DNA of 64,000 bases, from positions 1,612,001 to 1,676,000 of the forward strand of contig NZ_JAPEPW010000002.1 in assembly GCF_026339955.1 (NCBI RefSeq). Direction: 5' to 3'. This document shows, piece by piece, positions 32,999 to 39,542 of the stretch (position 1 is the stretch's first letter; the number at the start of each line of letters is the position of its first letter). Position numbers and translations under genes: made by a program. Origin of the DNA: Streptomyces sp. NBC_01549 (GTDB lineage: Bacteria; Actinomycetota; Actinomycetes; Streptomycetales; Streptomycetaceae). The notes below the pieces were generated by a model. That model saw nothing but the letters and a program-made list of their open reading frames with translations. It ran no database searches and was not told the origin of the DNA.

Positions 32999-33244
32999 GT
33001 GCGTCGCCTAGTTGGCGGAGGAGCCGTAACGGGCCTGGACGTCCCGCGTTGGGGTCGCGTGGACTTCACCGAAGCGGAACACCGGATCGCCGAGGGCGAG
33101 GGCATCTATACCCTCTACCTCACCACCACGGAAGCCGGCCACGCCCTCCCCGCCCTTGATGCGACCGACGGTCTCGCAGCGGCTGCCGCGCGGCTGAGAA
33201 AGCTCCTGGAAGGCCCAGCCTCCAGTGCCGAGCTACGCAGCTGA
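32999..33244 (+). CDS. Possible small prophage protein (81 aa)
   Basis: 81 residues from a GTG; RVDFTEAEHRIAEGEGIYTLYLTTTEAGHALPALDATDGLAAAAARLRKLLEG looks like a genuine beta-hairpin plus helix domain. There is no convincing Shine-Dalgarno, and it overlaps the convergent gene 33233-33568 by 12 bp, so the start may be further inside. Function unknown. Confidence 0.45.
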   Translation: MRRLVGGGAVTGLDVPRWGRVDFTEAEHRIAEGEGIYTLYLTTTEAGHALPALDATDGLAAAAARLRKLLEGPASSAELRS

Positions 33245-33568
33245 GGGCGCGAGGATCTCAAAGGAGACCGTGATCCTCGGCTCGCCCGCCTTGGGCTCCA
33301 GCTCGGAGTACTGCCACCTGTACAGCGACTCGTGCTCCAGCCCACCAGTGCTCGTCACGAAGACGGGCTCGACCTTGTTGCTGACACCTCCGTCCCGGTA
33401 GCGGCAGGCGACAACAGCCCACCCCACCACGGGAAACACGTTTTCCTCCTCCACCCAACGCTCACTGGTTCCCGGCTTGTGAGCCTTGATCTGTACGCGG
33501 ACTACCCAGCCCGGCAGGGCGGTTGTCATGGAGAGGATCTCGTTTTCGAAGCGGTCATCATCTGTCAT
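33233..33568 (-). CDS. Uncharacterised prophage protein (111 aa)
   Basis: 111 residues: MTDDDRFENEILSMTTALPGWVVRVQIKAHKPG...ENVFPVVGWAVVACRYRDGG...VEPVFVTSTGGLEHESLYRWQYSELEPKAGEPRITVSFEI. It is a beta-rich, soluble domain with no known family. It lies immediately downstream of the integrase on the same strand, a place where excisionase-like or moron genes are common, but it has no HTH. Confidence 0.6.
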   Translation of the reverse strand: MTDDDRFENEILSMTTALPGWVVRVQIKAHKPGTSERWVEEENVFPVVGWAVVACRYRDGGVSNKVEPVFVTSTGGLEHESLYRWQYSELEPKAGEPRITVSFEILAPSAA

Positions 33569-33613
33569 CAGGGGCTACTTTCGTCGGCAGTCGCCCAGCG
33601 TGGGGGCGGATAC

Positions 33614-34633
33614 TCACAAGCCGATGTCCTCTGAGGCGGCATCGGTCCACTTGTCGGCCTCCCGAATGTAGCCCCAGAAGGCGGGGCTGTTCTCGGCGTG
33701 GCCGGACTGGGCGCGGATCTTCTCTTCGCGCTTGCCTGCTCGGCGCGACGTGGTGATGAATCCGGCACGCATCGAGTGTCCGGTGAGGCGGACCGCGACG
33801 CCTGCGCGTTCGGCGTTGCGGGCAATGATCTCGCGGACGGCTTCCGGGGAGAGGGTGCGGTCGCCGACCTGGCCCCAGACGGTGATGGGCAGGAAGGCTG
33901 GTCCTGCAGTGATGCCTGCGGCGGCTCGCCAGGTGAGCCAGGCGCGGACGGGGCAGGTGTCGACGTTCTTGCCATAGCTGACGACGACGTCTCGGGGTGG
34001 GCGGCCCTTCACGGCGGGCACGTGGACTTCCAGGCCCTGGCTGACGTGGACGATCGAGTCGGATCGGAGCGCGGCGACCTCGGCGGACCGCCCGGCGATC
34101 CCGAACGCCATGAGCCAGAGGGCGCGGTCGCGGAGTCCGGTGAGTCCGTCGGCGACGGCGGCGTTCATCTGCCGGAGTTGCTCGGGGGTGACGGCTGCCG
34201 CCTTGCCCCGTCCGCGCGCCTGCCGCTCGGGGTCGTTCTTTAGCGGCTTCAGCGCCTGCCGCGCGGCGACCGTCGCGGCCTTGGGTACCTCGATGCCGTG
34301 CTCGCTCCGGGCGGTGACGGTGACCCCGGTGATCCTGCGGTCGATCGAGTTGGGTGCAGCGAGCTTGATGGTGTCGAGCCAGACGACGAACCCGACGAGC
34401 GTGCCTTTGGTGACGGCGGTCAGCGGCAGCGGCTGGCCGGTACGTTCGGCCAGCCATCCGTGGAACTCTTCCCAGAGCGCCCAGTCGTTGGCGTAGCCGC
34501 GTTTGGTGTTGTGGGGCCGGATGGCGTCGAGATGCTTCTCGGCGGCCTCTTCCATGGCGGCCAGGACGGCGAGCGTCGCAGCGTCATAGGCGGCCGGGGT
34601 GGCGTCCGGCTGACGCGGGACGAGGTCGGTCAT
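33614..34633 (-). CDS. int: Tyrosine-type site-specific integrase
   Basis: 339 residues with an N-terminal SAM-like core-binding domain (AIRPHNTKRGYANDWALWEEFHGWLAERTGQ) and a catalytic domain with the first Arg in AFGIAGRSAEVAALR, HxxR in LTGHSMRAGF, the next His in QSGHAENS and the nucleophile Tyr in FWGYIREADKW. ATG 34633 has GGAGAG 6 nt upstream. It should insert and excise the element by strand exchange. Its position about 10 kb inside the prophage genes, rather than at an end, is unusual. No recognisable excisionase is adjacent. Confidence 0.9.
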   Translation of the reverse strand: MTDLVPRQPDATPAAYDAATLAVLAAMEEAAEKHLDAIRPHNTKRGYANDWALWEEFHGWLAERTGQPLPLTAVTKGTLVGFVVWLDTIKLAAPNSIDRRITGVTVTARSEHGIEVPKAATVAARQALKPLKNDPERQARGRGKAAAVTPEQLRQMNAAVADGLTGLRDRALWLMAFGIAGRSAEVAALRSDSIVHVSQGLEVHVPAVKGRPPRDVVVSYGKNVDTCPVRAWLTWRAAAGITAGPAFLPITVWGQVGDRTLSPEAVREIIARNAERAGVAVRLTGHSMRAGFITTSRRAGKREEKIRAQSGHAENSPAFWGYIREADKWTDAASEDIGL

Positions 34634-34664
34634 GGGCTCTCCGTTCGGGTACGGTACGGGCGGC

Positions 34665-34691
34665 GCCCCGGCTGCTTTCCTCAGCCGGGGC
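34665..34691 (-). terminator. Terminator upstream of the integrase
   Basis: CAGCCGGGGC complements GCCCCGGCTG in a perfect 10-bp stem with a 7-nt loop. It lies between the small gene 34713-34985 and the integrase start on the same strand and would keep integrase expression separate. Confidence 0.7.
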
Positions 34692-34712
34692 ATCGTGTTG
34701 CGTGGGTTGCTG

Positions 34713-34985
34713 TCACTCCATGGGCTCCCAGTTGCCCGTGAACCTGTCGAGCCGGGTCCAGGATCCATCCTCGTGGCGGCGTGCCACAGCGTCGTGATTG
34801 CCGTTCCTGCTCCCTTCGTTCCAGACGGCCACGCCGCCAGGGGCGTTCAGCTCGTCAAGGAAGGTGCGGGCCTCGCGGAACGTCGTGGACTTCTGCTCAC
34901 GACCAGCGAAACGGCTGCCGTCCCGGACCACGGTCTCGGTCGCGTAGTAGACCCTCTTGGCGTTCCGGGGAATGCGGGTGGTCAT
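34713..34985 (-). CDS. Small basic prophage protein (90 aa)
   Basis: 90 residues: MTTRIPRNAKRVYYATETVVRDGSRFAGREQKSTTFREARTFLDELNAPGGVAVWNEGSRNGNHDAVARRHEDGSWTRLDRF. It has a beta-rich body with an N-terminal basic stretch. TAGGAG lies 9 nt before ATG 34985. The family is unknown. It follows the CxxC protein gene 12 bp away and ends before the terminator at 34665-34691. Confidence 0.7.
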   Translation of the reverse strand: MTTRIPRNAKRVYYATETVVRDGSRFAGREQKSTTFREARTFLDELNAPGGVAVWNEGSRNGNHDAVARRHEDGSWTRLDRFTGNWEPME

Positions 34986-34996
34986 GGTCAGCTCTC

Positions 34997-35380
34997 CTAG
35001 GGGTTTCGGTAGTACGCAACTAGCGCGTGGATGACGGCGTCCAGGCGGCCTGCTTCGACGGCGTCGAGCATCACGGCGAACCGGTCCGGCTCGCGGTCTT
35101 CGAGGGCGGCGAAGCCGTACTCTGCGTCCCACATCAGCTCGGCGTCCTTGGCGGCAGTGCCCAACTCGCGGCCACGGGAGCTGATGAGCTTCAGGGAGCG
35201 GGACCGACGCTGCGTGCGCTCCTGGATGGCGGCCTTCTCGGCTGCCGTGTAGCGCGTGATCAGCTTGGATCCCGTGCCGTCGCAGCCGAAGCACTCGCCG
35301 CCGCGACCGGCGACAGTCCATCCGGTGTAGACGCCGGTTCCGCTGCACCGGCGGCACTTGATGGTGTACGTCGTGGCCAT
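34997..35380 (-). CDS. Prophage protein with DnaJ-like zinc motif
   Basis: 127 residues. The N-terminus TIKCRRCSGTGVYTGWTVAGRGGECFGCDGTGSK contains two CxxC-x-GxG pairs, the pattern of a DnaJ-type zinc centre. The rest is helical (AAEKAAIQERTQRRSRSLKLISSRGRELGTAAKDAELMWD). Such single zinc modules in phages usually mediate protein contacts. It is first in a two-gene minus-strand unit with 34713-34985. Confidence 0.7.
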   Translation of the reverse strand: MATTYTIKCRRCSGTGVYTGWTVAGRGGECFGCDGTGSKLITRYTAAEKAAIQERTQRRSRSLKLISSRGRELGTAAKDAELMWDAEYGFAALEDREPDRFAVMLDAVEAGRLDAVIHALVAYYRNP

Positions 35381-35404
35381 CGTGCCCCCCTCGGCTGATC
35401 TGTC

Positions 35405-35712
35405 GTGGTGATTCCACAGAGAGCGGGGGTACCGAGTCGTCCGTCCATCCTCGCGGGAAGGCTTCGGGTACTTCGCCGTTTACAGCCGGGGTCTGGCCCC
35501 GTCGATAGGTCTAAGCCCAACGCGTTCGCAGCCCTTATTCCGCCTGACGCGGTTTTCGGTTGGAGGTCATGTACCGGGTTGCCCCGGCCCGTTCCCCTCC
35601 GTAGCTGCTCCTCGGAGTGTCCGCTCCCTGTGGAGTTGTTGCCGGGTTCCCCCGACACATCCAATGTAAGGGGACCCCTTACGGATGTCAACCCACCCCT
35701 TACACTGAATCC
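35405..35712. promoter_or_regulatory. Divergent intergenic region with GTAAGGGG operators
   Basis: A 308-bp non-coding stretch between the CxxC gene (minus) and the second IPDLQKWLRE regulator (plus). GTAAGGGGACCCCTTAC (35666-35682) is a perfect palindrome; a second right half-site CCCCTTAC (35696-35703) follows 21 bp later with a degenerate left half. Both lie within 50 bp of the regulator start, suggesting autorepression. The remaining 250 bp shows only small GC-rich stems. Confidence 0.65.
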
Positions 35713-36000
35713 ATGACGAACCCGCCGAGCCCCTTCGAGAACCTGAAGCACCTCGCTGAGCAGGGCGCCGCCACCCAGCGCGCCAAGGATGTGGGCGCGG
35801 CGCTGCAAGCCATCCCCGACTTGCAAAAGTGGCTGCGCGAGATCCGACACGACGCCGTTCTTGAGATGCGCGACGACGGACTCAGCCACGCCCAGGTTGC
35901 CGCCGAGCTTGGCATCAGCAGGGCGCGTGCCCAGCAGATCGCCGAGGGGCGCACGACGGGTAAGCGAGCCGATGGAGAGTCGGACAATCGCCCCAAATGA
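35713..36000 (+). CDS. Small HTH regulator, IPDLQKWLRE family (copy 2)
   Basis: 95 residues: NPPSPFENLKHLAEQGAATQRAKDVGAALQAIPDLQKWLREIRHDAVLEMRDDGLSHAQVAAELGISRARAQQIAEGRTTGKR. The HTH HAQVAAELGISRARAQQIAEG is clear. It is a paralogue of the protein at 27280-27558, sharing AxxAIPDLQKWLRE and the order of elements, but its recognition helix differs, matching the different palindrome in front of it. Similar proteins are common in Streptomyces phages and integrating elements. Confidence 0.75.
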   Translation: MTNPPSPFENLKHLAEQGAATQRAKDVGAALQAIPDLQKWLREIRHDAVLEMRDDGLSHAQVAAELGISRARAQQIAEGRTTGKRADGESDNRPK

Positions 36001-36062
36001 CGCCCGCGATATGGCATGTTATCGAGAGTGCCGCCTCCCAACCGGGCGCGCTTCAGGGAACG

Positions 36063-37019
36063 TTATGCGCTACCCGTCATCTCCTTGAGTACGTGGATCA
36101 CTGCCCGGCAGTCGTCGGCTGCACGGTGGCCGGCGCTGGGCAGAGGCTGCCACTTGTAGTCGCCCTGTCGGTACAGCGGTTCGTCGTCTCGCGCCTCGTA
36201 GTCCCACGTCCAGTCGCCGCACCATTCGGCGTAACTCTCCATCGCGCACGCCTCCCAGCTTTGGGCGGCCAGCCACGCCCGGGCTGCAGGATGGATGCGC
36301 CGACGACCGCAGCGCGGCTTCTCCAGGTTGACGAAGCGTGTGCGGTAGTGGCGGTGGAGTTCGACCGCCAGACGGCGCTTGTCGAACTGCTGGTTGTAGA
36401 TGACGACCTTGCGGCCGTGGAGAGCTTCCGTGAGCGGGACGAGGAGATCGCTGAAGTTTGGCGCCGCCTGGACCATATGGTCGGTGATGCCGTGGATGCG
36501 GGTGGCCTCGGCGGGGATAGGCACGCCCGGGTTGACGAGGCTGTCGAGGAGAACCTCGCCGTCAACGCCAAGAACGGCGATCTCGACAATGCGCGCACCA
36601 TCGTGGAGGCCAGTGGTCTCCGTGTCTAGGACGACGCTAGTCGGATCGCCGATGACCCGGCGCGCCCACTCGGATGCGGCCTCGCGGTCCTGGCGCAGCA
36701 TCGCGAACATCTCCTGATCGCACCAGCCCTTGTGGATCTCATCGCAGTGCGCGCAGGCGCGTTGCTTCCACCACGACTGCCGTCCTGCGGTGAGCGCGGC
36801 GAGTTGCGCCGAGGTCGGCTCAGGCTGTGCCGTCGTCTGCTCGAGCGCGTACAGCGGGGCGTGGTGATGCCGGGGCATGCAGTACAGCCACGCCCGGGGC
36901 CGGCTCTTCTGCCCGGGGCGCAGTCGGCGGCGTGCGGCGCCGAGTTGGGCGCGGGTCAGGAGTTCCGCGGGTGCGGAGCCGGTGCTGTAGACGGGAAGTT
37001 CCTGGTAGATGACGGTCAC
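36063..37019 (-). CDS. DnaQ-like DEDDh 3'-5' exonuclease
   Basis: 318 residues. Residues about 150-318 form an epsilon/DnaQ-type exonuclease: SVVLDTETTGLHD (DxE), VIYNQQFDKRRL (middle Asp) and HRAADDCRAVIHVL (HxxxxD). The N-terminal 100 residues hold KQRACAHCDEIHKGWCDQEMF, a Cys/His cluster that may bind zinc. GTG 37019 overlaps the TGA of the upstream gene (37016-37019), so the longer frame upstream is a shadow. It probably trims DNA or RNA 3' ends; whether it serves phage replication or RNA processing is not visible. Confidence 0.82.
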   Translation of the reverse strand: MTVIYQELPVYSTGSAPAELLTRAQLGAARRRLRPGQKSRPRAWLYCMPRHHHAPLYALEQTTAQPEPTSAQLAALTAGRQSWWKQRACAHCDEIHKGWCDQEMFAMLRQDREAASEWARRVIGDPTSVVLDTETTGLHDGARIVEIAVLGVDGEVLLDSLVNPGVPIPAEATRIHGITDHMVQAAPNFSDLLVPLTEALHGRKVVIYNQQFDKRRLAVELHRHYRTRFVNLEKPRCGRRRIHPAARAWLAAQSWEACAMESYAEWCGDWTWDYEARDDEPLYRQGDYKWQPLPSAGHRAADDCRAVIHVLKEMTGSA

Positions 37020-37261
37020 AGCTGCTCCTCGGCGGGCGGGATGACGACGGTGAGGTAGGCGCGGAGCGCGCCCTCGGTGTACCGGCTGAGCCGGTACGAC
37101 ACCGGGCCAGCGGATCCGTCTGCGGCTCCCTGTATGGCGGCGACCAGGCGGCGCACGTCCGCCTTGTGGCCGACGAGCCGGATCTCGACCGGTGAGCCTG
37201 GGCTGGTCGGCGGGTTCTCGGTTCGGGGTCGGGGTGTGCGGCGGGCGGGGGCGCGAGTCAT
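37016..37261 (-). CDS. Small prophage protein coupled to the exonuclease
   Basis: 81 residues. A basic, Pro-rich start (TRAPARRTPRPRTENPP) is followed by PVEIRLVGHKADVRRLVAAIQGAADGSAGPVSYRLSRYTEGALRAYLTVVIPPAEEQL, a small alpha/beta domain. ATG 37261 has GAGGAG about 6 nt upstream. It overlaps the exonuclease start by 4 bp. Function unknown. Confidence 0.65.
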   Translation of the reverse strand: MTRAPARRTPRPRTENPPTSPGSPVEIRLVGHKADVRRLVAAIQGAADGSAGPVSYRLSRYTEGALRAYLTVVIPPAEEQL

Positions 37262-37457
37262 GGGTGAACTCCTCGGCGTGCGAAGCGGGTTGGCATGATG
37301 CTGCCCGGTTCCTCGCGTTGCTCGCAATCCCCAGCAAGTCATGCGAACTCACCCCTATAGGGACGCGTGCGCATGCGGGGATCTAGTGGCCCTCCGAGGC
37401 TCGGTAACGGGTTGCTAAAGAGTCGGCGGGCGCTCCTGAGCCAGGAAGCACCGAACC

Positions 37458-37501
37458 GCCCCCGCTCCCCCGCCGTCGTGAGGCAGCAAGGGAACGGGGG
37501 C
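37458..37501 (-). terminator. Terminator of the TROVE gene
   Basis: On the minus strand, GCCCCCG and CGGGGGC arms (with further CTCCC/GGGAA pairing) close a 24-30-nt loop 14 bp after the TROVE stop codon. Confidence 0.6.
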
Positions 37502-37514
37502 GTCGTCGTGCGGC

Positions 37515-39143
37515 TCAGGCGGTCGTCTGCATCCATGGCCAGTCGCAGTCGCGCCCGGCTTCCAGGAGCGGCACCATCCGGAAGGCGTGATCGGTGAGGC
37601 CGCCGAGCGTGTGTCGGCCCGCAGCCCCGGACGGCATGGCGCCCGGCTTGTAGCCGGCCATGTTCCACATGTAGACCGGCACGTGCTTCGGTACAAGGTC
37701 GTCGATCTGGGTTTCCTGCATGCCGCCGTAGCGGTCCATGTTGGAGGGGAGCCATCCGGGCCGCGTCTGTTCGTCGGTGACGATGATGATCCGGTTGTGG
37801 CGGAGAAGGTCGAAGTGCTTCTTGATGGCGGACGGGATGTCGGTGCCGTCGTCCTGCCCGTACTGCTCGATGAGCTTCAGGATGCTGCCGCCCTTCGGTA
37901 CGGCCAGCTGCTTGGAGCTGCCGCCGAACTCGACGAGCGTCGGCGCCTCGGCCCGCAGCGCGAGGGCGGAGCCGAAGACCGCGGCCTGCTCGGCGAGCGT
38001 GATGTCCGAGCTGTTCGGGGTGGAGAAGTGGTAGCCGGGGAACATCGACGGCGACCGGTCCACCAGGATCAGCGTGCTGCCGGACAGGCGTGGCACGTTG
38101 GTGAGGGAGTGCCCGAGCGCCTGCTCGAGGGCGTGAGCCCATCGCAGGGACGGGGCGTGCTTGTAGGCGGCCCACCAGCGGAACGGGAACATGCGGGAGC
38201 GCCGCACCTCGTCGGCATCGGCGAACCGGGCGCAGATCTGCGCGGCCACCGCATCGGAGACTCCCGCCTCGTCGAAGTTGCGAAGATTCCGGGCGATCGC
38301 CATCACGCCCATGGACGGGATGATCGCTTCCCAGGCCGGCTTGTCCATCGGGCCCTGCAGCCAGCCGGCCAGCGCCTCCCACGTCATTCCGGCGCGGTGC
38401 AGCAGGTCGGTGTGGTCGGCGAGCACCTGGCGCCGCTGGTCGACGGGCGTCGCCATCAGCTGCTCGCGGGCCAGCAGAGTCGACAGCCTGGCCGGGATGT
38501 CCTCGTCGCTGCCGTGCCGTCGGTCGAGGGCGTGCTTGAACAGGTCGCCCTGCCAGGGCTCGTCGTCGGCGGGGCTGGCGTGGACGAGGTTGAGTACGTC
38601 GCCGAAGCGGTAGCCCTTGGAGGCCGTGTCGTACTTGAGGAGCGACCGCTCCGTGTACAGCCGCTGGACGGCGTCGGCGATGCCGCGCTTCACCGGCTTC
38701 GGCAGGCGGCGTCCGTACTTGCTGGTCCAGTAGCCGAGCATCTCCCCCGGCTCATCCGGGCGCTGGAGGACGGAGTCGATGACCTGCCGGGAGTAGCCGG
38801 GCGCCTCGTGGAGTAGCCGTTCGGCAGTGAACTCGGCCGCGCCGACGAGCGCCGCGGTGCGCATGTTGCCCTCGCCGCGGAGCCAGCCGAGCAGGCCCGC
38901 AGTCCATGCCGGGTCTTCGACCGCGAGCTGCCGGACGAGCTGCGTGTACCGGTCGTCGCGGTCGCCGCCCTTCTCGTAGAACGCGTCCTGGCCAACGAAG
39001 TTGGAGACCGACAGCAGGAAGAGCTCGGACTTCGCGTCCCGGAGATACCCGGTGGCGCCTTCGTGGGTGACGGTCTTCTCCCCGGTCGTGGTCACGGGCG
39101 AGCTGACGGCGGGACGGACGTTGCGCTGGTTGAACCTGGCCAT
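37515..39143 (-). CDS. rsr: Ro60/TROVE-domain RNA-binding protein (Rsr-like) in the prophage
   Basis: 542 residues, full length for bacterial Ro60. MARFNQRNVRPAVSSPVTTTGEKTVTHEGATGYLRDAKSELFLL is the usual opening; the HEAT-like TROVE ring follows to about residue 360 (KPVKRGIADAVQRLYTERSLLKYD, DLLHRAGMTWEALAGWLQGPMDKPAWEAIIPSMGVMAIARNLRNF), then a VWA-like domain with LILVDRSPSMF (MIDAS DxSxS) and IIIVTDEQT. Ro60 binds Y RNAs on its outer surface and misfolded or structured RNA ends in its ring; in bacteria it works with 3'-5' exoribonucleases. ATG 39143 uses GAGGGG 7 nt upstream. Two Y-RNA-like modules lie directly upstream. The gene sits between early prophage genes and the lysis module. 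Confidence 0.93.
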   Translation of the reverse strand: MARFNQRNVRPAVSSPVTTTGEKTVTHEGATGYLRDAKSELFLLSVSNFVGQDAFYEKGGDRDDRYTQLVRQLAVEDPAWTAGLLGWLRGEGNMRTAALVGAAEFTAERLLHEAPGYSRQVIDSVLQRPDEPGEMLGYWTSKYGRRLPKPVKRGIADAVQRLYTERSLLKYDTASKGYRFGDVLNLVHASPADDEPWQGDLFKHALDRRHGSDEDIPARLSTLLAREQLMATPVDQRRQVLADHTDLLHRAGMTWEALAGWLQGPMDKPAWEAIIPSMGVMAIARNLRNFDEAGVSDAVAAQICARFADADEVRRSRMFPFRWWAAYKHAPSLRWAHALEQALGHSLTNVPRLSGSTLILVDRSPSMFPGYHFSTPNSSDITLAEQAAVFGSALALRAEAPTLVEFGGSSKQLAVPKGGSILKLIEQYGQDDGTDIPSAIKKHFDLLRHNRIIIVTDEQTRPGWLPSNMDRYGGMQETQIDDLVPKHVPVYMWNMAGYKPGAMPSGAAGRHTLGGLTDHAFRMVPLLEAGRDCDWPWMQTTA

Positions 39144-39144
39144 G

Positions 39145-39167
39145 AAAAAGCCCCTCACGTGGAGGGG
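39145..39167 (-). terminator. Intrinsic terminator of the Y RNA transcript, overlapping the TROVE ribosome site
   Basis: Minus strand: CCCCTC-CACGT-GAGGGG, then C-TTTTT-C and the TROVE ATG. The 6-bp stem with a T-run is a standard intrinsic terminator. The right arm GAGGGG is also the only Shine-Dalgarno of the TROVE gene. The hairpin would therefore both end the Y RNA and hide the ribosome site in read-through transcripts. Confidence 0.75.
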
Positions 39168-39179
39168 AGGTCCAGCAGT

Positions 39180-39323
39180 GGGGTGCCCGAGATCAAGGTC
39201 GGCTGCGGTCCTTGTTCCAGTGCTCTACCAACTGAGCTACCGACGTCAGGCGCCGGGCGGGACTCGAACCCGCGACCTATGGATTAGCAGTGAAGTATCC
39301 GCTGCCTGCGCACCGGGCACCCC
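39180..39323 (-). ncRNA. yrlA: Y RNA with permuted tRNA-like domain (YrlA-type)
   Basis: Minus-strand transcript closed by a perfect 10-bp stem, GGGGTGCCCG (39323-39314) with CGGGCACCCC (39189-39180). Next come the shared stem elements GGTGCGCAGG and ACCTTGATCTCGGG, which would form the Ro-binding helix with an internal loop. The distal part folds like a tRNA opened at the anticodon: TCCA pairing with TGGA (anticodon stem), AGGTC as variable loop, T-arm GCGGG-TTCGAGT-CCCGC (39273-39257), a closed acceptor-like hairpin CCGGCG-CCTGA-CGTCGG (39256-39240), the U8-A9 linker TA, and D-arm GCTC-AGTTGGTA-GAGC (39237-39222). This order, T-arm before D-arm, is the known layout of bacterial YrlA RNAs that mimic tRNA. 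It lies 36 nt upstream of the TROVE start. Confidence 0.88.
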
Positions 39324-39333
39324 CGATGCTGTG

Positions 39334-39409
39334 CCTCCCGAGATCAAGGTGGGCGGTTCGGCGTGATTCACCAGAAGAAGTAGCCGAGGTTGCCCTGCGC
39401 ACCGGGAGG
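39334..39409 (-). ncRNA. Second, short Y-RNA-like module
   Basis: 76 nt on the minus strand, 10 nt upstream of the YrlA-type module. The ends CCTCCCG and CGGGAGG pair; inside them are the same 13-nt CCCGGTGCGCAGG and 14-nt ACCTTGATCTCGGG elements as in the larger module. The variable part is a simple hairpin (GGGC-AACCTCGGC ... GCCGAACC-GCCC) without tRNA features. It may be a separate Y RNA or the first half of a two-headed transcript. Confidence 0.75.
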
Positions 39410-39496
39410 TGCATGAAGTTGTGTTACCACCATAGCTGCATCAGACGGTAACTCGTCCACCGGATACCGCAACTACCCGGCCCGACACGTCAGAAC
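39410..39496 (-). promoter_or_regulatory. Upstream region of the Y RNA genes
   Basis: No ORF is present. On the minus strand TGGACG and TATGGT are 19 bp apart, ending about 15 bp before the first Y module; this is the best promoter candidate but the match is modest. The region is bounded upstream by the terminator of the HNH-gene operon at 39497-39535, so the Y RNA/TROVE unit appears to be transcribed on its own. Confidence 0.35.
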
Positions 39497-39535
39497 GCCC
39501 CCGCCACCACCCCAGGAAGGGGCGACAGCGGGGGC
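39497..39535 (-). terminator. Terminator of the late operon after the HNH gene
   Basis: GCCCCCGC and GCGGGGGC arms enclose a 23-nt loop with an inner CCCC/GGGG stem. It directly follows the stop codon of the HNH gene and separates the late genes from the Y RNA/TROVE unit. Confidence 0.65.
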
Positions 39536-39542
39536 TTCATGG

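Noticed and set aside
35997..36629. Plus-strand 210-residue frame opposite the DnaQ-like exonuclease
   Set aside because: The exonuclease on the other strand has all catalytic motifs; the plus-strand frame has none and begins in the small gap after the HTH gene.
39222..39323. One or two ordinary tRNA genes on the minus strand
   Set aside because: The D-arm comes after the T-arm in transcription order, the acceptor strands are joined by a 5-nt loop instead of being free ends, and the anticodon end opens into a long stem shared with a second module. This fits a Y RNA tRNA mimic, not a tRNA.
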